Positions 39,065-51,000 of a stretch of DNA of 64,000 bases are shown one piece after another. Every line of letters begins with the position of its first letter. Position 1 is the stretch's first letter. Source of the DNA: Candidatus Midichloria sp. (GTDB lineage Bacteria; Pseudomonadota; Alphaproteobacteria; Rickettsiales; Midichloriaceae); assembly GCA_030060845.1 (NCBI GenBank), contig CP094379.1, positions 627,737 through 691,736 of the forward strand. The letters run 5' to 3'. The translations under genes and the position numbers were made by a program. A model generated the notes under the pieces. That model made no database searches. It worked only from the letters and a program-made list of their open reading frames with translations, and had not been told where the DNA came from.

Positions 39065-40873
39065 TCAGGTACAAATACTAATGTTCAATTCTTTAAGCTG
39101 CTTTGAAGTCACAGAAGAAGGAGCACCCATTAATAAGTCTTGAGCATTTTGGTTAAGAGGAAAGGCAATCACTTCTCTAATATTTGGTTCATTGGCAAGC
39201 AACATAACGATTCTATCAATGCCAGGTGCAATCCCTCCATGTGGCGGGGCTCCATAAGTAAACGCCTTAATCATGGCACCAAATTTATTGTCTACAAAAT
39301 CCTTATCATAACCAACAAGAGAAAATGCTTTATACATAACCTCTGGCTTATGGTTTCTAATTGCTCCACTTGAAAGCTCTATACCGTTACAAACAATATC
39401 ATATTGGTAAGCAGTGAGAGCTAACTGCTTTTCAATAGTGTCTGCAGCTTCTAATGCCTCCATACCGCCTTGTGGCATAGAGAAAGGGTTATGAGAAAAG
39501 TCTACTCTTTTCTCATCTTCACTCCACTCATAAAATGAAAAATCAGTAATCCAACATAATTTATAAACATCCTTCTCAATCAAATCTAATTCTTGTGCGA
39601 TCTTAGTCCTAATATTTCCAGCAATTTTAGCAGCTGGCATTGGTTTCTCACAAACAAAAAATACTGCGTCCCCATTTTGTAATCCTACTTGAGCTTTTAA
39701 ATCTTCCAATTGTGCTTCATTTAAAAATTTCACAATATGGCCTTTTGCTGTTCCATCTTCAGCAAAGACTAGATAAGCAAGACCCTTTGCCTGCAGCTCA
39801 GTTTGCGCATAACTAACCATCTTATCAAAAAAACTTCGAGGTTGAATAACTGCTTTAGGAGCAGGAATTGCTCTAACACATGTGCTATGCTTATCTATCG
39901 CTTCTTTAAATATAGTAAATCCTGAATCTTTAAATAGAGCTGTAATGTCAGATATAATAATAGGATTTCTTAAGTCTGGCTTATCTGATCCAAATTTTAG
40001 CATTGCATCTGCATACTTAATTCGCGGAAATGGTATATCAGTTACTTTAAAACCTGAAAACTTCTTGAACGTTCCATATAGTACCGGTTCTATAGTTGAA
40101 AAAACATCTTCTTGGGTAACAAACGACATCTCAACATCTAGCTGGTAAAATTCTCCTGGCGTTCTATCAGCTCTTGCATCTTCATCTCTAAAACATGGTG
40201 CTATTTGAAAGTAGCGGTCAAAACTAGAAATCATTAATAATTGTTTGAATTGCTGAGGAGCCTGAGGTAATGCATAGAACATACCATGATGTAACCTGCT
40301 TGGAACGAGAAAATCTCTCGCCCCCTCTGGAGAACTTGCAGTCAAAATCGGAGTTTGGAATTCATTGAAACCAAGTTCATACATCTTCTCCCTAATAAAT
40401 CTAATTACTTGATTGCGCAAAGTTATATTTTTATGTAACTTCTCGCGCCTTAAATCTAGGAACCTATATTTTAAACGAATATCTTCCGGAAAAGGCATAT
40501 TGCTGTTAACATTTAATGGTAAAAGCTCTGCCTTTGAATTTATAGAAAAAGCCTCAATTAAAACTTCAACTTCACCTGTTTTTATTGCACTATTCACAGT
40601 TTCATCAGATCTTTTTAAAACTATGCCAGTAATTGTAATAACGCTTTCATAGCTTAAAGAAACTAACTCAGCATAAGCCCTTTCCTCTAGCCTTATTAAC
40701 TCTGGATCCTGATCAGATGTAACAATTTGGGTAATACCATAATGATCTCGTAAATCTATAAAAAAAACTCCACCGTGATCCCTTTTCCTATGAACCCAGC
40801 CAGAAAGTCTAACTTTTTGGCCAATGTTAGCTGAACTTAATTCGTTACAATTATGAGTACGGTATTTATGCAT
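39065..40873 (-). CDS. aspS: Aspartate--tRNA ligase
   Basis: Class II aaRS of the long bacterial type, 602 residues. It has an N-terminal OB-fold anticodon domain (about 15-105), motif 2 [19 protein letters not shown], a bacterial GAD insertion domain, and motif 3 [13 protein letters not shown]. In bacteria with GatCAB this enzyme often also charges tRNA-Asn; whether it does here cannot be told from this window. acpS follows downstream. Confidence 0.97.
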   Translation of the reverse strand: MHKYRTHNCNELSSANIGQKVRLSGWVHRKRDHGGVFFIDLRDHYGITQIVTSDQDPELIRLEERAYAELVSLSYESVITITGIVLKRSDETVNSAIKTGEVEVLIEAFSINSKAELLPLNVNSNMPFPEDIRLKYRFLDLRREKLHKNITLRNQVIRFIREKMYELGFNEFQTPILTASSPEGARDFLVPSRLHHGMFYALPQAPQQFKQLLMISSFDRYFQIAPCFRDEDARADRTPGEFYQLDVEMSFVTQEDVFSTIEPVLYGTFKKFSGFKVTDIPFPRIKYADAMLKFGSDKPDLRNPIIISDITALFKDSGFTIFKEAIDKHSTCVRAIPAPKAVIQPRSFFDKMVSYAQTELQAKGLAYLVFAEDGTAKGHIVKFLNEAQLEDLKAQVGLQNGDAVFFVCEKPMPAAKIAGNIRTKIAQELDLIEKDVYKLCWITDFSFYEWSEDEKRVDFSHNPFSMPQGGMEALEAADTIEKQLALTAYQYDIVCNGIELSSGAIRNHKPEVMYKAFSLVGYDKDFVDNKFGAMIKAFTYGAPPHGGIAPGIDRIVMLLANEPNIREVIAFPLNQNAQDLLMGAPSSVTSKQLKELNISICT

Positions 40874-40954
40874 TGTGTTTTATTTTATTTAAAAATCTGA
40901 GGTAAATTTATATATCAAAGCACCTTAAGCTGCTACAAATTTTTTGGCTACTAG

Positions 40955-42049
40955 TTAAACATTAAATCTAAAATGCATAACATCACCATCATTTACTTTA
41001 TATTCTCTTCCTTCCAGCCTTAGCTTCCCAGCTTCCTTAGCTCTTGCTTCGCTGCCGCAATTTATGTAGTCAACACAGCTTATTGTCTCTGCACATATAA
41101 ACCCTTTTTCAAAATCAGTATGGATAACGCCTGCTGCTTGTGGCGCTGTTGAGCCCCTATGCGTAGTCCAAGCATGTGCTTCTTTAGAACCAATTGTAAA
41201 GAATGTAATTAAATTCAAGGTTTCATAACTTGCTCTAATCAACCTATTTAAGCTGCTCTCCTCAACTCCTAAAGCTTTTAAAAACGCTTCTTTTTCACTT
41301 TTTTCTGTTAAATTAGCAATTCCTTGTTCAATTTGAGCAGATATCAAAACAGCTCTAGCTCCAACTTCATTTGCTTTTTGCAGTACAGTGTTAGTCAATG
41401 AATTACTACTTATTATATCTGTTTCAGCCACATTACAAACATATAAAAAAGGTTTGCTAGTTAAAAGCTGTAAGTTATTAATTTCGTTAAGGTTGTTGTT
41501 AGTAATTAAAGATCTTGCTGGCTTACCTTCATTTAACACCTTAAGTACTTCACTAATCAAAGTTAACTGAGCGGCTACTTTTTGACTTTGTTTAGCTTTT
41601 TTCTCCATATTTGGTATCTTTTTGGTAAGGCTTTGGATATCTGCTAATATTAATTCTGTCTCTATTATTTCGCTATCAGAAATAGGATCAACCCTTCCCT
41701 CAACATGTACAACATCTTGATTCTCAAAGCAGCGCAAAATATATACTATACAATCCACTTCTCTAATATGTGATAAAAATTGATTGCCAAGCCCATGCCC
41801 TTTGTGTGCACCCCTCACTAATCCCGCAATATCAACAAACTCAATTTGGGCATGAATTATCTTTTGTGAGCCAGCAAGTTCTGCTAATTTTTTTAATCTT
41901 TTGTCAGGAACTGAAACGCAGCCAAAATTTGGATCAATAGTACAAAAAGGATAATTCGCAGCTTCAGCTGCAATACTGTTGGTTAATGCATTAAACAAAG
42001 TTGATTTGCCCACATTTGGTAATCCAACTATACCACATTTTAAGGTCAT
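40955..42049 (-). CDS. ychF: Ribosome-binding ATPase YchF
   Basis: Obg-family P-loop protein that prefers ATP. The 364 residues have G1 GLPNVGKST at 9-17, NYPFCTIDPN, G3 DIAGLVRGAHKGHGLGNQFL, an inserted coiled coil (about 130-165), and a C-terminal TGS domain (FTIGSKEAHAW...; KGFICAETI). It starts nine bases after pth on the same strand, the common pth-ychF pair; no rplY is seen upstream. Confidence 0.97.
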   Translation of the reverse strand: MTLKCGIVGLPNVGKSTLFNALTNSIAAEAANYPFCTIDPNFGCVSVPDKRLKKLAELAGSQKIIHAQIEFVDIAGLVRGAHKGHGLGNQFLSHIREVDCIVYILRCFENQDVVHVEGRVDPISDSEIIETELILADIQSLTKKIPNMEKKAKQSQKVAAQLTLISEVLKVLNEGKPARSLITNNNLNEINNLQLLTSKPFLYVCNVAETDIISSNSLTNTVLQKANEVGARAVLISAQIEQGIANLTEKSEKEAFLKALGVEESSLNRLIRASYETLNLITFFTIGSKEAHAWTTHRGSTAPQAAGVIHTDFEKGFICAETISCVDYINCGSEARAKEAGKLRLEGREYKVNDGDVMHFRFNV

Positions 42050-42058
42050 TCTTTATCC

Positions 42059-42616
42059 TCAATTTATACTATGAACTGCTAAAAGAAATTTATCTTTGCC
42101 ATCTTTTATTAGTGTATGAATGTTTTTAACAATTTTTTCTACCATTGCATTAATTATTTCATTTTGCTCTTTAGTAAATTTTTTTAGTACGTAGTCACTA
42201 ACACTACTTTTGTATTCCGGCTTAGAGATCCCTACTCGAACTCTCCAATAATTCAGCCCTATATATTGATCTATAGATTTCAAACCATTATGCCCGCCAT
42301 TGCCGCTGCCTATTTTAATCTTGATTTTTCCAGTCTCAAGATCTAAGTCATCGTGAAATACAAAGATTCTCTCAGGGGGAATTTTAAAAAACCTAGCTGC
42401 TTCAATAACTGCTACCCCTGAGTTATTAACATAAGTGGTTGGCTTAAAAAGAATTAAGTCATCATAGGTTTTAGCATATAAACCATGAAATTTGTTAGTT
42501 AAACTATCTATATTATATCGCCCAGATAATCGATCTATCACTTTAAAGCCTACGTTATGACGTGTTCCAATATATTCTTGCCCAGGGTTACCAAGTCCAA
42601 CTAATAAGTTAAGCAT
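42059..42616 (-). CDS. pth: Peptidyl-tRNA hydrolase
   Basis: Recycles dropped-off peptidyl-tRNAs. The 185 residues have the opening GLGNPGQEYIGTRHNVGF with the catalytic His at 20, the FKPTTYVNNSG block, and HDDLDLETGKIKIKIGSGNG further on. Length is normal. It forms an operon with ychF downstream. Confidence 0.97.
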   Translation of the reverse strand: MLNLLVGLGNPGQEYIGTRHNVGFKVIDRLSGRYNIDSLTNKFHGLYAKTYDDLILFKPTTYVNNSGVAVIEAARFFKIPPERIFVFHDDLDLETGKIKIKIGSGNGGHNGLKSIDQYIGLNYWRVRVGISKPEYKSSVSDYVLKKFTKEQNEIINAMVEKIVKNIHTLIKDGKDKFLLAVHSIN

Positions 42617-42736
42617 TGTTTTATAAGAATTATATAAAGCTCTTAAATATCACAAGAAGATAATAATTGTAATTTGTTTGTCATAATCCACATAATTAAT
42701 GTATAAATAATTTTGAGTTAATAGAAAGTTTTCAAA

Positions 42737-43351
42737 ATGCAGTTTTTTTACCACAAGTATGATTTACCTGAAGATGTTGAATTCAAAAATGATATAGCAA
42801 TTGATTGCGAAGCTATGGGGTTAAATATTCTAAGAGATAGACTATGTGTAGTACAAATCAGTGATGGTAACGGCAGTGCTCATTTAGTGCATTTTCCCTC
42901 TGCCGAATATGCAGCCCCAAACTTAAAAAAAGTATTGAGTAATGAAAAAACAATCAAAATATTTCATTTTGCCAGGTTTGATTTAGCTATAATAGAGCAC
43001 TACCTTTGCATCAAATTGAAAAACACATATTGCACAAAAATCGCTTCAAAATTAAGCAGAACCTACACTGATTCTCATAGCCTAAGAGAGCTTTGCAGTG
43101 AGCTCCTTGATATCAAAATCTCTAAGCAGCAACAATGTTCTGACTGGGGAGCCAAAGAGTTAACTCAACAACAAATAGAATACGCTGGATCAGATGTTTT
43201 ACATTTGCATGCACTACGCGCAGCTCTTACCAAGATGCTTATAAGGGAGAATAGAAAAGATTTAGCACAACAGTGCTTTGATTTTTTACCAACTAGAGCA
43301 GAACTTGACCTTCTTGGTTGGAATGAGAAGGATATATTTGCTCATCATTAG
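42737..43351 (+). CDS. rnd: RNase D-like 3'-5' exonuclease (DEDDy, no HRDC)
   Basis: The 204-residue product has only the exonuclease domain. Exo I is IDCEAMG (Asp23, Glu25). Exo II is HFARFDLAII. Exo III has YAGSDVLHL with the Tyr and Asp of the DEDDy class. E. coli RNase D is ~375 residues with two HRDC domains; the short, HRDC-free form is widespread in alphaproteobacteria. It probably trims tRNA or other RNA 3' ends. It heads a plus-strand run with xerD 19 bases downstream. Confidence 0.88.
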   Translation: MQFFYHKYDLPEDVEFKNDIAIDCEAMGLNILRDRLCVVQISDGNGSAHLVHFPSAEYAAPNLKKVLSNEKTIKIFHFARFDLAIIEHYLCIKLKNTYCTKIASKLSRTYTDSHSLRELCSELLDIKISKQQQCSDWGAKELTQQQIEYAGSDVLHLHALRAALTKMLIRENRKDLAQQCFDFLPTRAELDLLGWNEKDIFAHH

Positions 43352-43370
43352 TTTTTGCGATTTTTTAAAA

Positions 43371-44303
43371 ATGATAAAATACAGTAGAGTACTAGAAAAT
43401 TTCTTAGAAATGCTAGCAGCTGAAAGGTCTGTTGCTCAAAATACTATATATGCCTATAAAAGTGATATAGAAAAGCTTTTAGAGCACATAGCTAACCTTC
43501 AATTAGAATTGGATGAGATAAATTTAAAAACTTTAGAAGATTATTTAGCTAAACTCAAGCTCAATCAAGACATTAGCCCAAAGACTATTTCAAGAAAGAT
43601 TTCATCAATAAGGCAATTTCTTGATTTCTTAACTTCAGAAAGGTTGCTAAAAAATAATATAGCAGTTGATTTAGTAATGCCTAGAAAATCAGTAGATCTT
43701 CCAAAAGCTATATCACAAAATGAGATAGATATGTTATTGCAGTACGCATATAATATTAATACATTTGAAGGAATAAGGGCAGCAACCATGCTTGAGCTCC
43801 TATATGCCACTGGAATGCGAATATCAGAGCTATTAACATTAAAGCTTCAATCTCTACAGAATAGACCCAAATTATCAGCTAATTATATAATAGTTAGAGG
43901 GAAGGGGGGTAAAGAAAGAGTTGTGCTTTTAAATGAATATGCAAAAGAGGCTTTGGCTAAGTACTTAAAAATTAGAGAGACTTTTATAAAGCGCGGTACC
44001 AAAACTGATTGGTTATTTCCTTCTTTCAACAAAGTTGGTAAGATTACTCATCTTACTAGACAGCGGTTTGGGCAGATTTTGAAGGAAGTTGCTATCAATT
44101 CTGGGGTTAATCCAGGTATTGTCTCTCCCCATAAAATTAGACACTCTTTTGCCACACATATGCTGCAAAATGGTGCTAACCTCCGTATAGTACAAGAACT
44201 GCTAGGTCATTCTGATATATCATCTACTCAGATATATACTAAAATTAGTAACAAGCAGGCAGCTAAGCTTGTACTTCAAAAACATCCACTTAAAGATTCA
44301 TGA
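43371..44303 (+). CDS. xerD: Tyrosine recombinase XerD (or XerC)
   Basis: Resolves chromosome dimers at dif. With the ATG at 43371 the protein has 310 residues and a normal N-terminus (MIKYSRVLENFLEMLAAERS). A longer frame starting at 43278 overlaps rnd and adds unrelated hydrophobic residues. The SAM-like core-binding domain spans about 5-90. The catalytic domain has the Arg in ATGMRISELL, a Lys in the beta hairpin near VRGKGG, HKIRHSFATHML, LLGHSDISSTQIYT and the final Tyr. Neighbours do not settle XerC versus XerD. A G6 run (43902-43907) lies in the coding sequence but the frame is intact. Confidence 0.9.
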   Translation: MIKYSRVLENFLEMLAAERSVAQNTIYAYKSDIEKLLEHIANLQLELDEINLKTLEDYLAKLKLNQDISPKTISRKISSIRQFLDFLTSERLLKNNIAVDLVMPRKSVDLPKAISQNEIDMLLQYAYNINTFEGIRAATMLELLYATGMRISELLTLKLQSLQNRPKLSANYIIVRGKGGKERVVLLNEYAKEALAKYLKIRETFIKRGTKTDWLFPSFNKVGKITHLTRQRFGQILKEVAINSGVNPGIVSPHKIRHSFATHMLQNGANLRIVQELLGHSDISSTQIYTKISNKQAAKLVLQKHPLKDS

Positions 44304-44349
44304 ATTTACTTCATCCATTGTTCAAGACATTTGAAAAGGTCTATGTAAT

Positions 44350-46089
44350 ATGTTCCTTCATATAGAACAAATTAGATCGAGAATACCAGCTTCAAGAATT
44401 ATAGGTCAGAAAGTGACTTTAAAAGGCCGTGGAGCTGGGGAATTTGTTGGTCTTTGTCCGTTTCATCATGAAAAGACCCCCTCTTTCACTGTGAGTGACA
44501 ATAAAGGATTTTATCATTGTTTCGGCTGTGGAGCGCATGGCGATGTCTTTTCATTTTTAATTGAATTTGAAGGTTATGATTACAAAACTGCTTTAGAAAC
44601 CTTAGCTAATTTAGCAGGAGTTGAGTTACCAGTATACAATAAAGAACAACGTGATAGTCACAAGAGATTCTATGATATTTTAGAAACTATCACTAAAATT
44701 TATCGAAAAAATTTATATGAAAAGCAAGGGCAGTTGGCTTTATCTTATATTAGGGCCAGAGGTATAAGTGAGGCAACTATTAAAAAATATTGCCTCGGAT
44801 TTGCATCATTCGATAGAAACTCATTGATTGATGAATTGAAAAAAAAATTTGATATAGAAGATATCAAAAAATCTCACGTATTCTCCGTTAAAGATGATGA
44901 AAAAATCACTGATCCAATGAGAGGAAGGTTAATTTTCCCAATTATGGAGAAATCTGGAAAGGTAATAGCGTTTGGTGGAAGAATTCTAGATGATGGGCAA
45001 CCTAAATATCTTAACTCTGCCGAAAATCCACTTTTTGAAAAGGGTAAGATCTTATATGGCCTAAATTTTGCCCAAAGCACTATGTATAGAACTCAAAAAG
45101 TTTTAATAGTGGAAGGCTATATGGATATTTTAGCACTTTCCGAAATTGGAATAGAAAATGCAGTCGCACCACTTGGAACAAGCCTAAAGATTGAACAGAT
45201 TAAAGACCTCTGGAAATTGGTAGATACTCCTATGATATGTATGGATGCTGATGAAGCTGGATCTAAGGCTGCACATAAAATAGCAATGGAAGCGTTGCCC
45301 CTGATTAATCCAGTTAAAGGGTTGCAATTCATTAAATTATCAGGAGGCAAAGATCCAGATGAAGTAATAAGAAACAAAGGGAAAAACGCGGTAATTAGAT
45401 GTATTGAAAAACCTCTTAATTTATCAGAATTTATTTTCAAATTTTTTAAAAACAAAACTGGCTACAACTTGCCTGAGGAGAAAGCTCTACTAAAAAATGA
45501 GCTAGATAATATAACCAGACAGATAAGAGATCACAATTTACAAAACACATACCGCAACTACTTCAAAAATGAGTTATTTAGGCTAAACTCCTTCAGTGGT
45601 TTTGTAAAACAAAATGTGCAAAGGGACAGAAATATTAACAGTATTAAAAATATTATATTTAATAATAGATTCAGCTATGAGAATTCTCATATTGTAACAG
45701 CGTTTTATATCTTATTGCGAAATCCTGAGCTTTTAAATGATGATGAAATAAGTGAGGCTGTTATAAGACTTGACATTTCAGACCAAAAATTGGATAAAAT
45801 CAGAGAGTTTCTACTTAATCCTGATAAGGGAAAAATCGATCTAAAAATAGATGGTTTAATAGAAGAGTTAAATGTAGCTGCAAACATTGTTGAACCACAA
45901 GTTAAGACGTTCTCTCACAAACAAATTTTAATGCGTGCGTTAGAGTTACATTCGTTATATATTGTTCAGCAGCAGATAAAAAAAACCGAAAAAGATCTGA
46001 TTATGGATGGTTCAGAACATGTATTTTTAAGGCTTATGGCTTTAAAAGAGCATGAATCAAAATTGAAAAGACAATTAAACATAATCTAA
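44350..46089 (+). CDS. dnaG: DNA primase DnaG
   Basis: Makes RNA primers at the fork and binds DnaB through its C-terminus. The 579 residues show the CHC2 zinc domain (Cys36, His39, Cys57, Cys60 in [13 protein letters not shown] and CFGCGAHGD). The RNA polymerase core and a TOPRIM domain with IVEGYMD, APLGTS and MDADEAG follow. The C-terminal helicase-binding part is shorter than in E. coli. It stands upstream of rpoD, the conserved dnaG-rpoD pair. Confidence 0.97.
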   Translation: MFLHIEQIRSRIPASRIIGQKVTLKGRGAGEFVGLCPFHHEKTPSFTVSDNKGFYHCFGCGAHGDVFSFLIEFEGYDYKTALETLANLAGVELPVYNKEQRDSHKRFYDILETITKIYRKNLYEKQGQLALSYIRARGISEATIKKYCLGFASFDRNSLIDELKKKFDIEDIKKSHVFSVKDDEKITDPMRGRLIFPIMEKSGKVIAFGGRILDDGQPKYLNSAENPLFEKGKILYGLNFAQSTMYRTQKVLIVEGYMDILALSEIGIENAVAPLGTSLKIEQIKDLWKLVDTPMICMDADEAGSKAAHKIAMEALPLINPVKGLQFIKLSGGKDPDEVIRNKGKNAVIRCIEKPLNLSEFIFKFFKNKTGYNLPEEKALLKNELDNITRQIRDHNLQNTYRNYFKNELFRLNSFSGFVKQNVQRDRNINSIKNIIFNNRFSYENSHIVTAFYILLRNPELLNDDEISEAVIRLDISDQKLDKIREFLLNPDKGKIDLKIDGLIEELNVAANIVEPQVKTFSHKQILMRALELHSLYIVQQQIKKTEKDLIMDGSEHVFLRLMALKEHESKLKRQLNII

Positions 46090-46105
46090 AAACAGAGAAA
46101 ATTGT

Positions 46106-48001
46106 ATGTCAATAGCAAATAATAAGAAAAAAGATAATCCTCCTATAACAAACAACGAAGAATCATTATTAAAAGACCCTTTAAAGAAGGTTAAAGACAA
46201 TCCAATAATTACAGACGATGAGCTTAAAGCCTTATCAAACGCTCAAGATACTGAGAGTGATACTGTACTAGATCCAATTGAAGGTATATCTATTGGAGGC
46301 TCAAAACATCGTGAAGAAGATGATATAGAATTAGATTTATTTGGTAACAAATCAGATTCAGATACAGATCTTGCCTCTGAATCTGAGGAAAATGAAGACA
46401 CTGCACCAAGAAGCGATGACCCAGTTAGGTTCTACTTGAAAGAAATGGGTGGACAGATGCTTCTTACTCGAGAAAAAGAAGTTGAAGTTGCAAAAAGTAT
46501 TGAAGAAGGTCGTAGAAAAAGAATCGCCTACCTTTGTCATAGTCCTTTAGCAGTGCGTTCCATTATAAAATGGTATGAGGATTTAACCCATGATGTAATT
46601 AGCTTAAGAAATATCATAGATCTAGATGCTAGATATTCTGAAGAATTTCAAAGCCATGATTTTTCTAATGCTGAGACTGAAGAAAATGAGAAGTTTGATA
46701 CTAATGAAGAGGTGGCAGAAGAAGTGGAAGAAGACGGCTTTGAAAACGCTTCTATTTTAAAGATGGAAAGCGAATTAAGGCCTAAAGTTATAGAGTCTTT
46801 AGGTAAAGCATTTGAACTTGGAGAAGAGATATTAAAATTACAGCAAGAAAAACTTGTATTAGCTCTAAAAGGAGCAAAGTTAGATAACGAGCAGCAGGAT
46901 AAATATGAACATCTAATTTCGCAACTTTCAGATGTAATGTTGGAATTGAAATTAAATGAAAGCAACATAGAAAAGCTTTTAGAAGAGCTATACGAAGCTA
47001 ATAAAAATCTTATTAAACTTGAGATGAGTTTCCTAAAGCTTGCAATGGAGTGTGGAGTCGACAGAACCTTATTTTTAAAAGACTACTTAGGTAATGAGTT
47101 AAATCCAGATTGGATTAAAAAGATCTCTCAAAATCTTAAGTATAGTAAATTCGTCAAAAATGAAAAAGTGGAGGAATTTCATCAAAAATTACGTCAAATT
47201 GCAACTAATCTAGGTATTGACATAGCAAGTTTTAAAGAATTAGTAGTGGAAGTGCAAAAATCTGAAAGGATGGTAACCAGAGCTAAAAAAGAGATGATAG
47301 AAGCTAATTTGAGACTAGTTATATCAATCGCTAAAAAATATGCCAACCGTGGGTTACAATTTCTAGATTTAATTCAAGAGGGTAATATTGGCTTGATGAA
47401 AGCAGTTGACAAGTTTGAATATAGAAGAGGCTATAAATTCTCAACATATGCAACATGGTGGATAAGGCAGGCAATAACCCGCTCTATTGCAGATCAAGCA
47501 AGAACCATCAGAATTCCCGTACACATGATTGAAACAATTAATAAGATTCTTCGCACATCACGGCAAATTATGCACGATATAGGCAGAGAACCAACTCCTG
47601 ATGAGATCTCAAGAAAACTTGGAATGCCTGTTGAGAAGGTAAGAAAAGTTTTAAAAATTGCTAAAGAACCAATGAGCCTTGAAAATCCTGTTGGAGCTGA
47701 AGGCGATGAGGGAAGCGTTCTTGGAGACTTCATCGAAGATAAAAATGCACTACAGCCAGTTGACTCTGCAGTAAGATCTAATTTAAGAGAAGTGACTACT
47801 AGAGTTCTAGCATCTCTTACTCCAAGAGAAGAAAGGGTTTTACGGATGAGATTTGGTATAGGAGTAAATACCGATCATACTCTTGAAGAAGTAGGGCAAC
47901 AGTTTTCAGTCACTAGAGAAAGGATTAGGCAAATTGAAGCAAAAGCTTTACGTAAGCTTCGTAGGCCTAATAGAGCTAAAAAGCTCAAAGGTTTTGCATA
48001 A
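46106..48001 (+). CDS. rpoD: RNA polymerase primary sigma factor RpoD
   Basis: Sigma-70, 631 residues. The N-terminus is acidic and poorly conserved. Region 1.2 follows ([20 protein letters not shown]), then the large non-conserved insert typical of proteobacteria. Region 2 includes [20 protein letters not shown] and [11 protein letters not shown]. Region 3 follows. Region 4 has [20 protein letters not shown], the -35-reading helix. The promoters found in this window (TTGACA-like / TATAAT-like) agree with these regions. It follows dnaG by 16 bases and ileS follows by 30. Confidence 0.98.
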   Translation: MSIANNKKKDNPPITNNEESLLKDPLKKVKDNPIITDDELKALSNAQDTESDTVLDPIEGISIGGSKHREEDDIELDLFGNKSDSDTDLASESEENEDTAPRSDDPVRFYLKEMGGQMLLTREKEVEVAKSIEEGRRKRIAYLCHSPLAVRSIIKWYEDLTHDVISLRNIIDLDARYSEEFQSHDFSNAETEENEKFDTNEEVAEEVEEDGFENASILKMESELRPKVIESLGKAFELGEEILKLQQEKLVLALKGAKLDNEQQDKYEHLISQLSDVMLELKLNESNIEKLLEELYEANKNLIKLEMSFLKLAMECGVDRTLFLKDYLGNELNPDWIKKISQNLKYSKFVKNEKVEEFHQKLRQIATNLGIDIASFKELVVEVQKSERMVTRAKKEMIEANLRLVISIAKKYANRGLQFLDLIQEGNIGLMKAVDKFEYRRGYKFSTYATWWIRQAITRSIADQARTIRIPVHMIETINKILRTSRQIMHDIGREPTPDEISRKLGMPVEKVRKVLKIAKEPMSLENPVGAEGDEGSVLGDFIEDKNALQPVDSAVRSNLREVTTRVLASLTPREERVLRMRFGIGVNTDHTLEEVGQQFSVTRERIRQIEAKALRKLRRPNRAKKLKGFA

Positions 48002-48031
48002 ATTACAATTTATACCTAAACACGATTCATT

Positions 48032-51000
48032 ATGAAACTAGAAAAGATATACCCTAGCCTAGAAGTGGGCAGCTCTTTAGCACAAGCTGAAGAAGAAATT
48101 ATCAGTAAATGGCAATCTCTTAAAATATTTGAAAAGTCGGTTAAGGGCGATACAGATTATGTTTTTTATGATGGCCCACCCTTTGCTAATGGGCTGCCAC
48201 ATTATGGCCATCTTCTGACTGGCTTTATTAAGGATACCTTTGCTCGCTATCAAACAATGCTAGGTAAGAGAGTAGAGCGTAGGTTTGGCTGGGATTGTCA
48301 TGGCTTACCTGCTGAAATGGCTGCAGAGAAGGAGCTTGGCGTTTCTGGCAAAAATGAGATAGAAAATTTTGGTATTGGTAATTTTAATGAACACTGTAAA
48401 ACCTCTGTCCTAAAACACACTAAAGAATGGCAATACTATGTTAATAGGCAGGCGAGATGGGTTGATTTTACTAATGATTATAAAACCATGGATAAAAGCT
48501 ATATAGAAAGTGTTATCTGGGCCTTTAAGGAGCTTTATAAGAAAAGCCTGATTTATGAGTCAATGAGAGTTATGCCTTATTCTTGGGCATGCCAAACTCC
48601 TGTTTCAGATTTTGAAACCAGAATGGACAACGCTTACAGAGAAAAACAAAGCAAAGCTGTCACATTTACCATAAAACTAAAAGATAGAATAAAGGACTTA
48701 CCGCCTCTACCTACTTGCTGCTTAATTTGGACCACAACACCGTGGACATTGCCTTCAAACTTAGCAATTGCAGTTAATAAAGGCATAGAATATTCAGCTG
48801 TTCTAAAGGATGAGAAAATTTATATTATTGCTTCAGCTTTACTACATAAATATAAAAACGAAATCGGAGAAAATATTGTTAGCACTATCAAAGGCGATGA
48901 TTTGATAAATAAGAGTTATCATCCTGTATTCAACTATTTCGCCGACCACAAAGACGCTTTTGTCATACTGCATGGTGATTTTGTTACCACAGAAGATGGT
49001 ACTGGTATGGTGCACATAGCCCCTGGCTTTGGTGAGGATGACTTTAATTTATGCCAACAACACGCAATAGAAATAGTATGTCCTGTTGATAATGCTGGTA
49101 AGTTTGTTTTTCCAGTTACAGATTATATTGGCAAACAAGTATTTGAGGCAAATGATGATATTATTATTTATCTGAAAAAACAAAATCTATGGTTGAAAAC
49201 TGAACAGTATCTACATAATTACCCACACTGCTGGCGCACTGATACTCCTTTAATATATAAAGCAATACCTTCTTGGTATGTCAAGGTCACTGAAATCAGA
49301 GAGAGAATGGTCAAAAATAATCAACAGATTAATTGGATTCCTAGCTATATTAAAGATGGATTATTTGGTAAGTGGCTGAAAAATGCAAGAGACTGGTCGA
49401 TTTCACGCAACAGATATTGGGGGTGTCCTATTCCTGTATGGCAAAGTGATGATCCAGCATATCCACACATAGAAGTTTATGGTTCAATAGCAGAAATTGA
49501 GGCAGCTTTTAACGTTAAGGTTGAAGATTTGCATAGGCCTTTTATAGATAAGTTGACCAAGAAAAATCCCAAAGACCCAACAGGCAAATCTGTATTAAGG
49601 CGGGTATCTGATGTACTAGATTGCTGGTTTGAAAGCGGTTCAATGCCTTATGCGCAACAACATTATCCTTTCGAAAATAAGGAAAAATTTGAGAATAATT
49701 TCCCTGCAGATTTTATAGTTGAATATGTAGCACAAACCAGAGGATGGTTTTATACATTGATGGTTCTATCTACCGCACTTTTCAATAAGCCACCTTTTTT
49801 AAATTGCATTTGCCATGGAGTTATACTTGGTGACAGGGGACAAAAGCTATCTAAACGCTTAAAAAACTATGCTGACCCTAGTGAAGTTTTCAAAACTGTT
49901 GGAGCTGATCCCTTAAGGTGGTTTATGCTTTCATCTGGAGTTATGAGAGGAAGCGAGCTAGTCATAGATAAAGATGCGAAAGTCATAAAAGAAATATTTA
50001 GATTAGTAATTAAACCAATTCTAAATTCATATAATTTCTTTTCAATGTATGCTAATGCAGATCAAATTGAAGCAAGCTTTGATCTTTCATCAAAAAACTT
50101 TATGGATCAGTACATAATATCCAAGTGCCTAAAAATAGTTAATATCATTAAAGAGGCAATGGATTTGTATGATACAGTGACTGCAACCAAGGCTTCTGAA
50201 AGTTTTTTCGAAATTTTAACTAATTGGTATATAAGAAGATCTCGGGAACGTTTTTGGAAATCCGAGATAAGTCAGGATAAACTAGCAGCATATAATACCT
50301 TATTTAGTGTTCTAGTTTTAATATGTAAAGCTATTGCCCCATTACTGCCACTTGCTACAGAATCCATTTTCTTAAGATTATATAGTGTTGACGTCTCAGA
50401 TAACGTTAGTATACACTTAGAAAAATACCCTGAAGTTAATAATTCTTTAATCAAAGAGGACTTAATTAAAAATATGGATCGGGTAATGGATGCTTGCAAT
50501 GCTGCATTATGTTTACGTAACAATCTTGGAATTAGAGTGAGGCAACCTTTAGCAAAAGCCACCTTTATCGGAGTTTCTGAAGGAAATCTAAGCGAGGATA
50601 TGAGCAAGCTGATTTTAGATGAAATTAACGTAAAATCTTGGGAAAGTTTGCCAAAATCTGAAATAACTCGATATGCAAATCTTAAAATAAAATTGAACTT
50701 ACAAATTATTGGAAGGAGGATACCAACACGTGTGAAACAATTGCTTGCAGCATTGAAAGCAGATAATTGGCACATACAAGATAACAAGGCAGTTTTAGAT
50801 GGCATAGAATTATTACCAGAAGAATTTTCTATTACTTTAGAGCCAAAACAAGAATATAAAAATGTTGCCAATTCCTTAACTACCAATGATGCATTAATTA
50901 TTCTTGATACAGAGATTACTGACTCATTAAAAAAAGAAGGTCTTGCAAGAGATTTAGTAAGAATTATCCAGCAAGCAAGAAAAGATAGGAATTTCGCTAT

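Noticed and set aside
43278..43370. Longer start for the Xer recombinase
   Set aside because: It would overlap rnd by 74 bases with residues unlike any Xer protein; the ATG at 43371 fits the family start.
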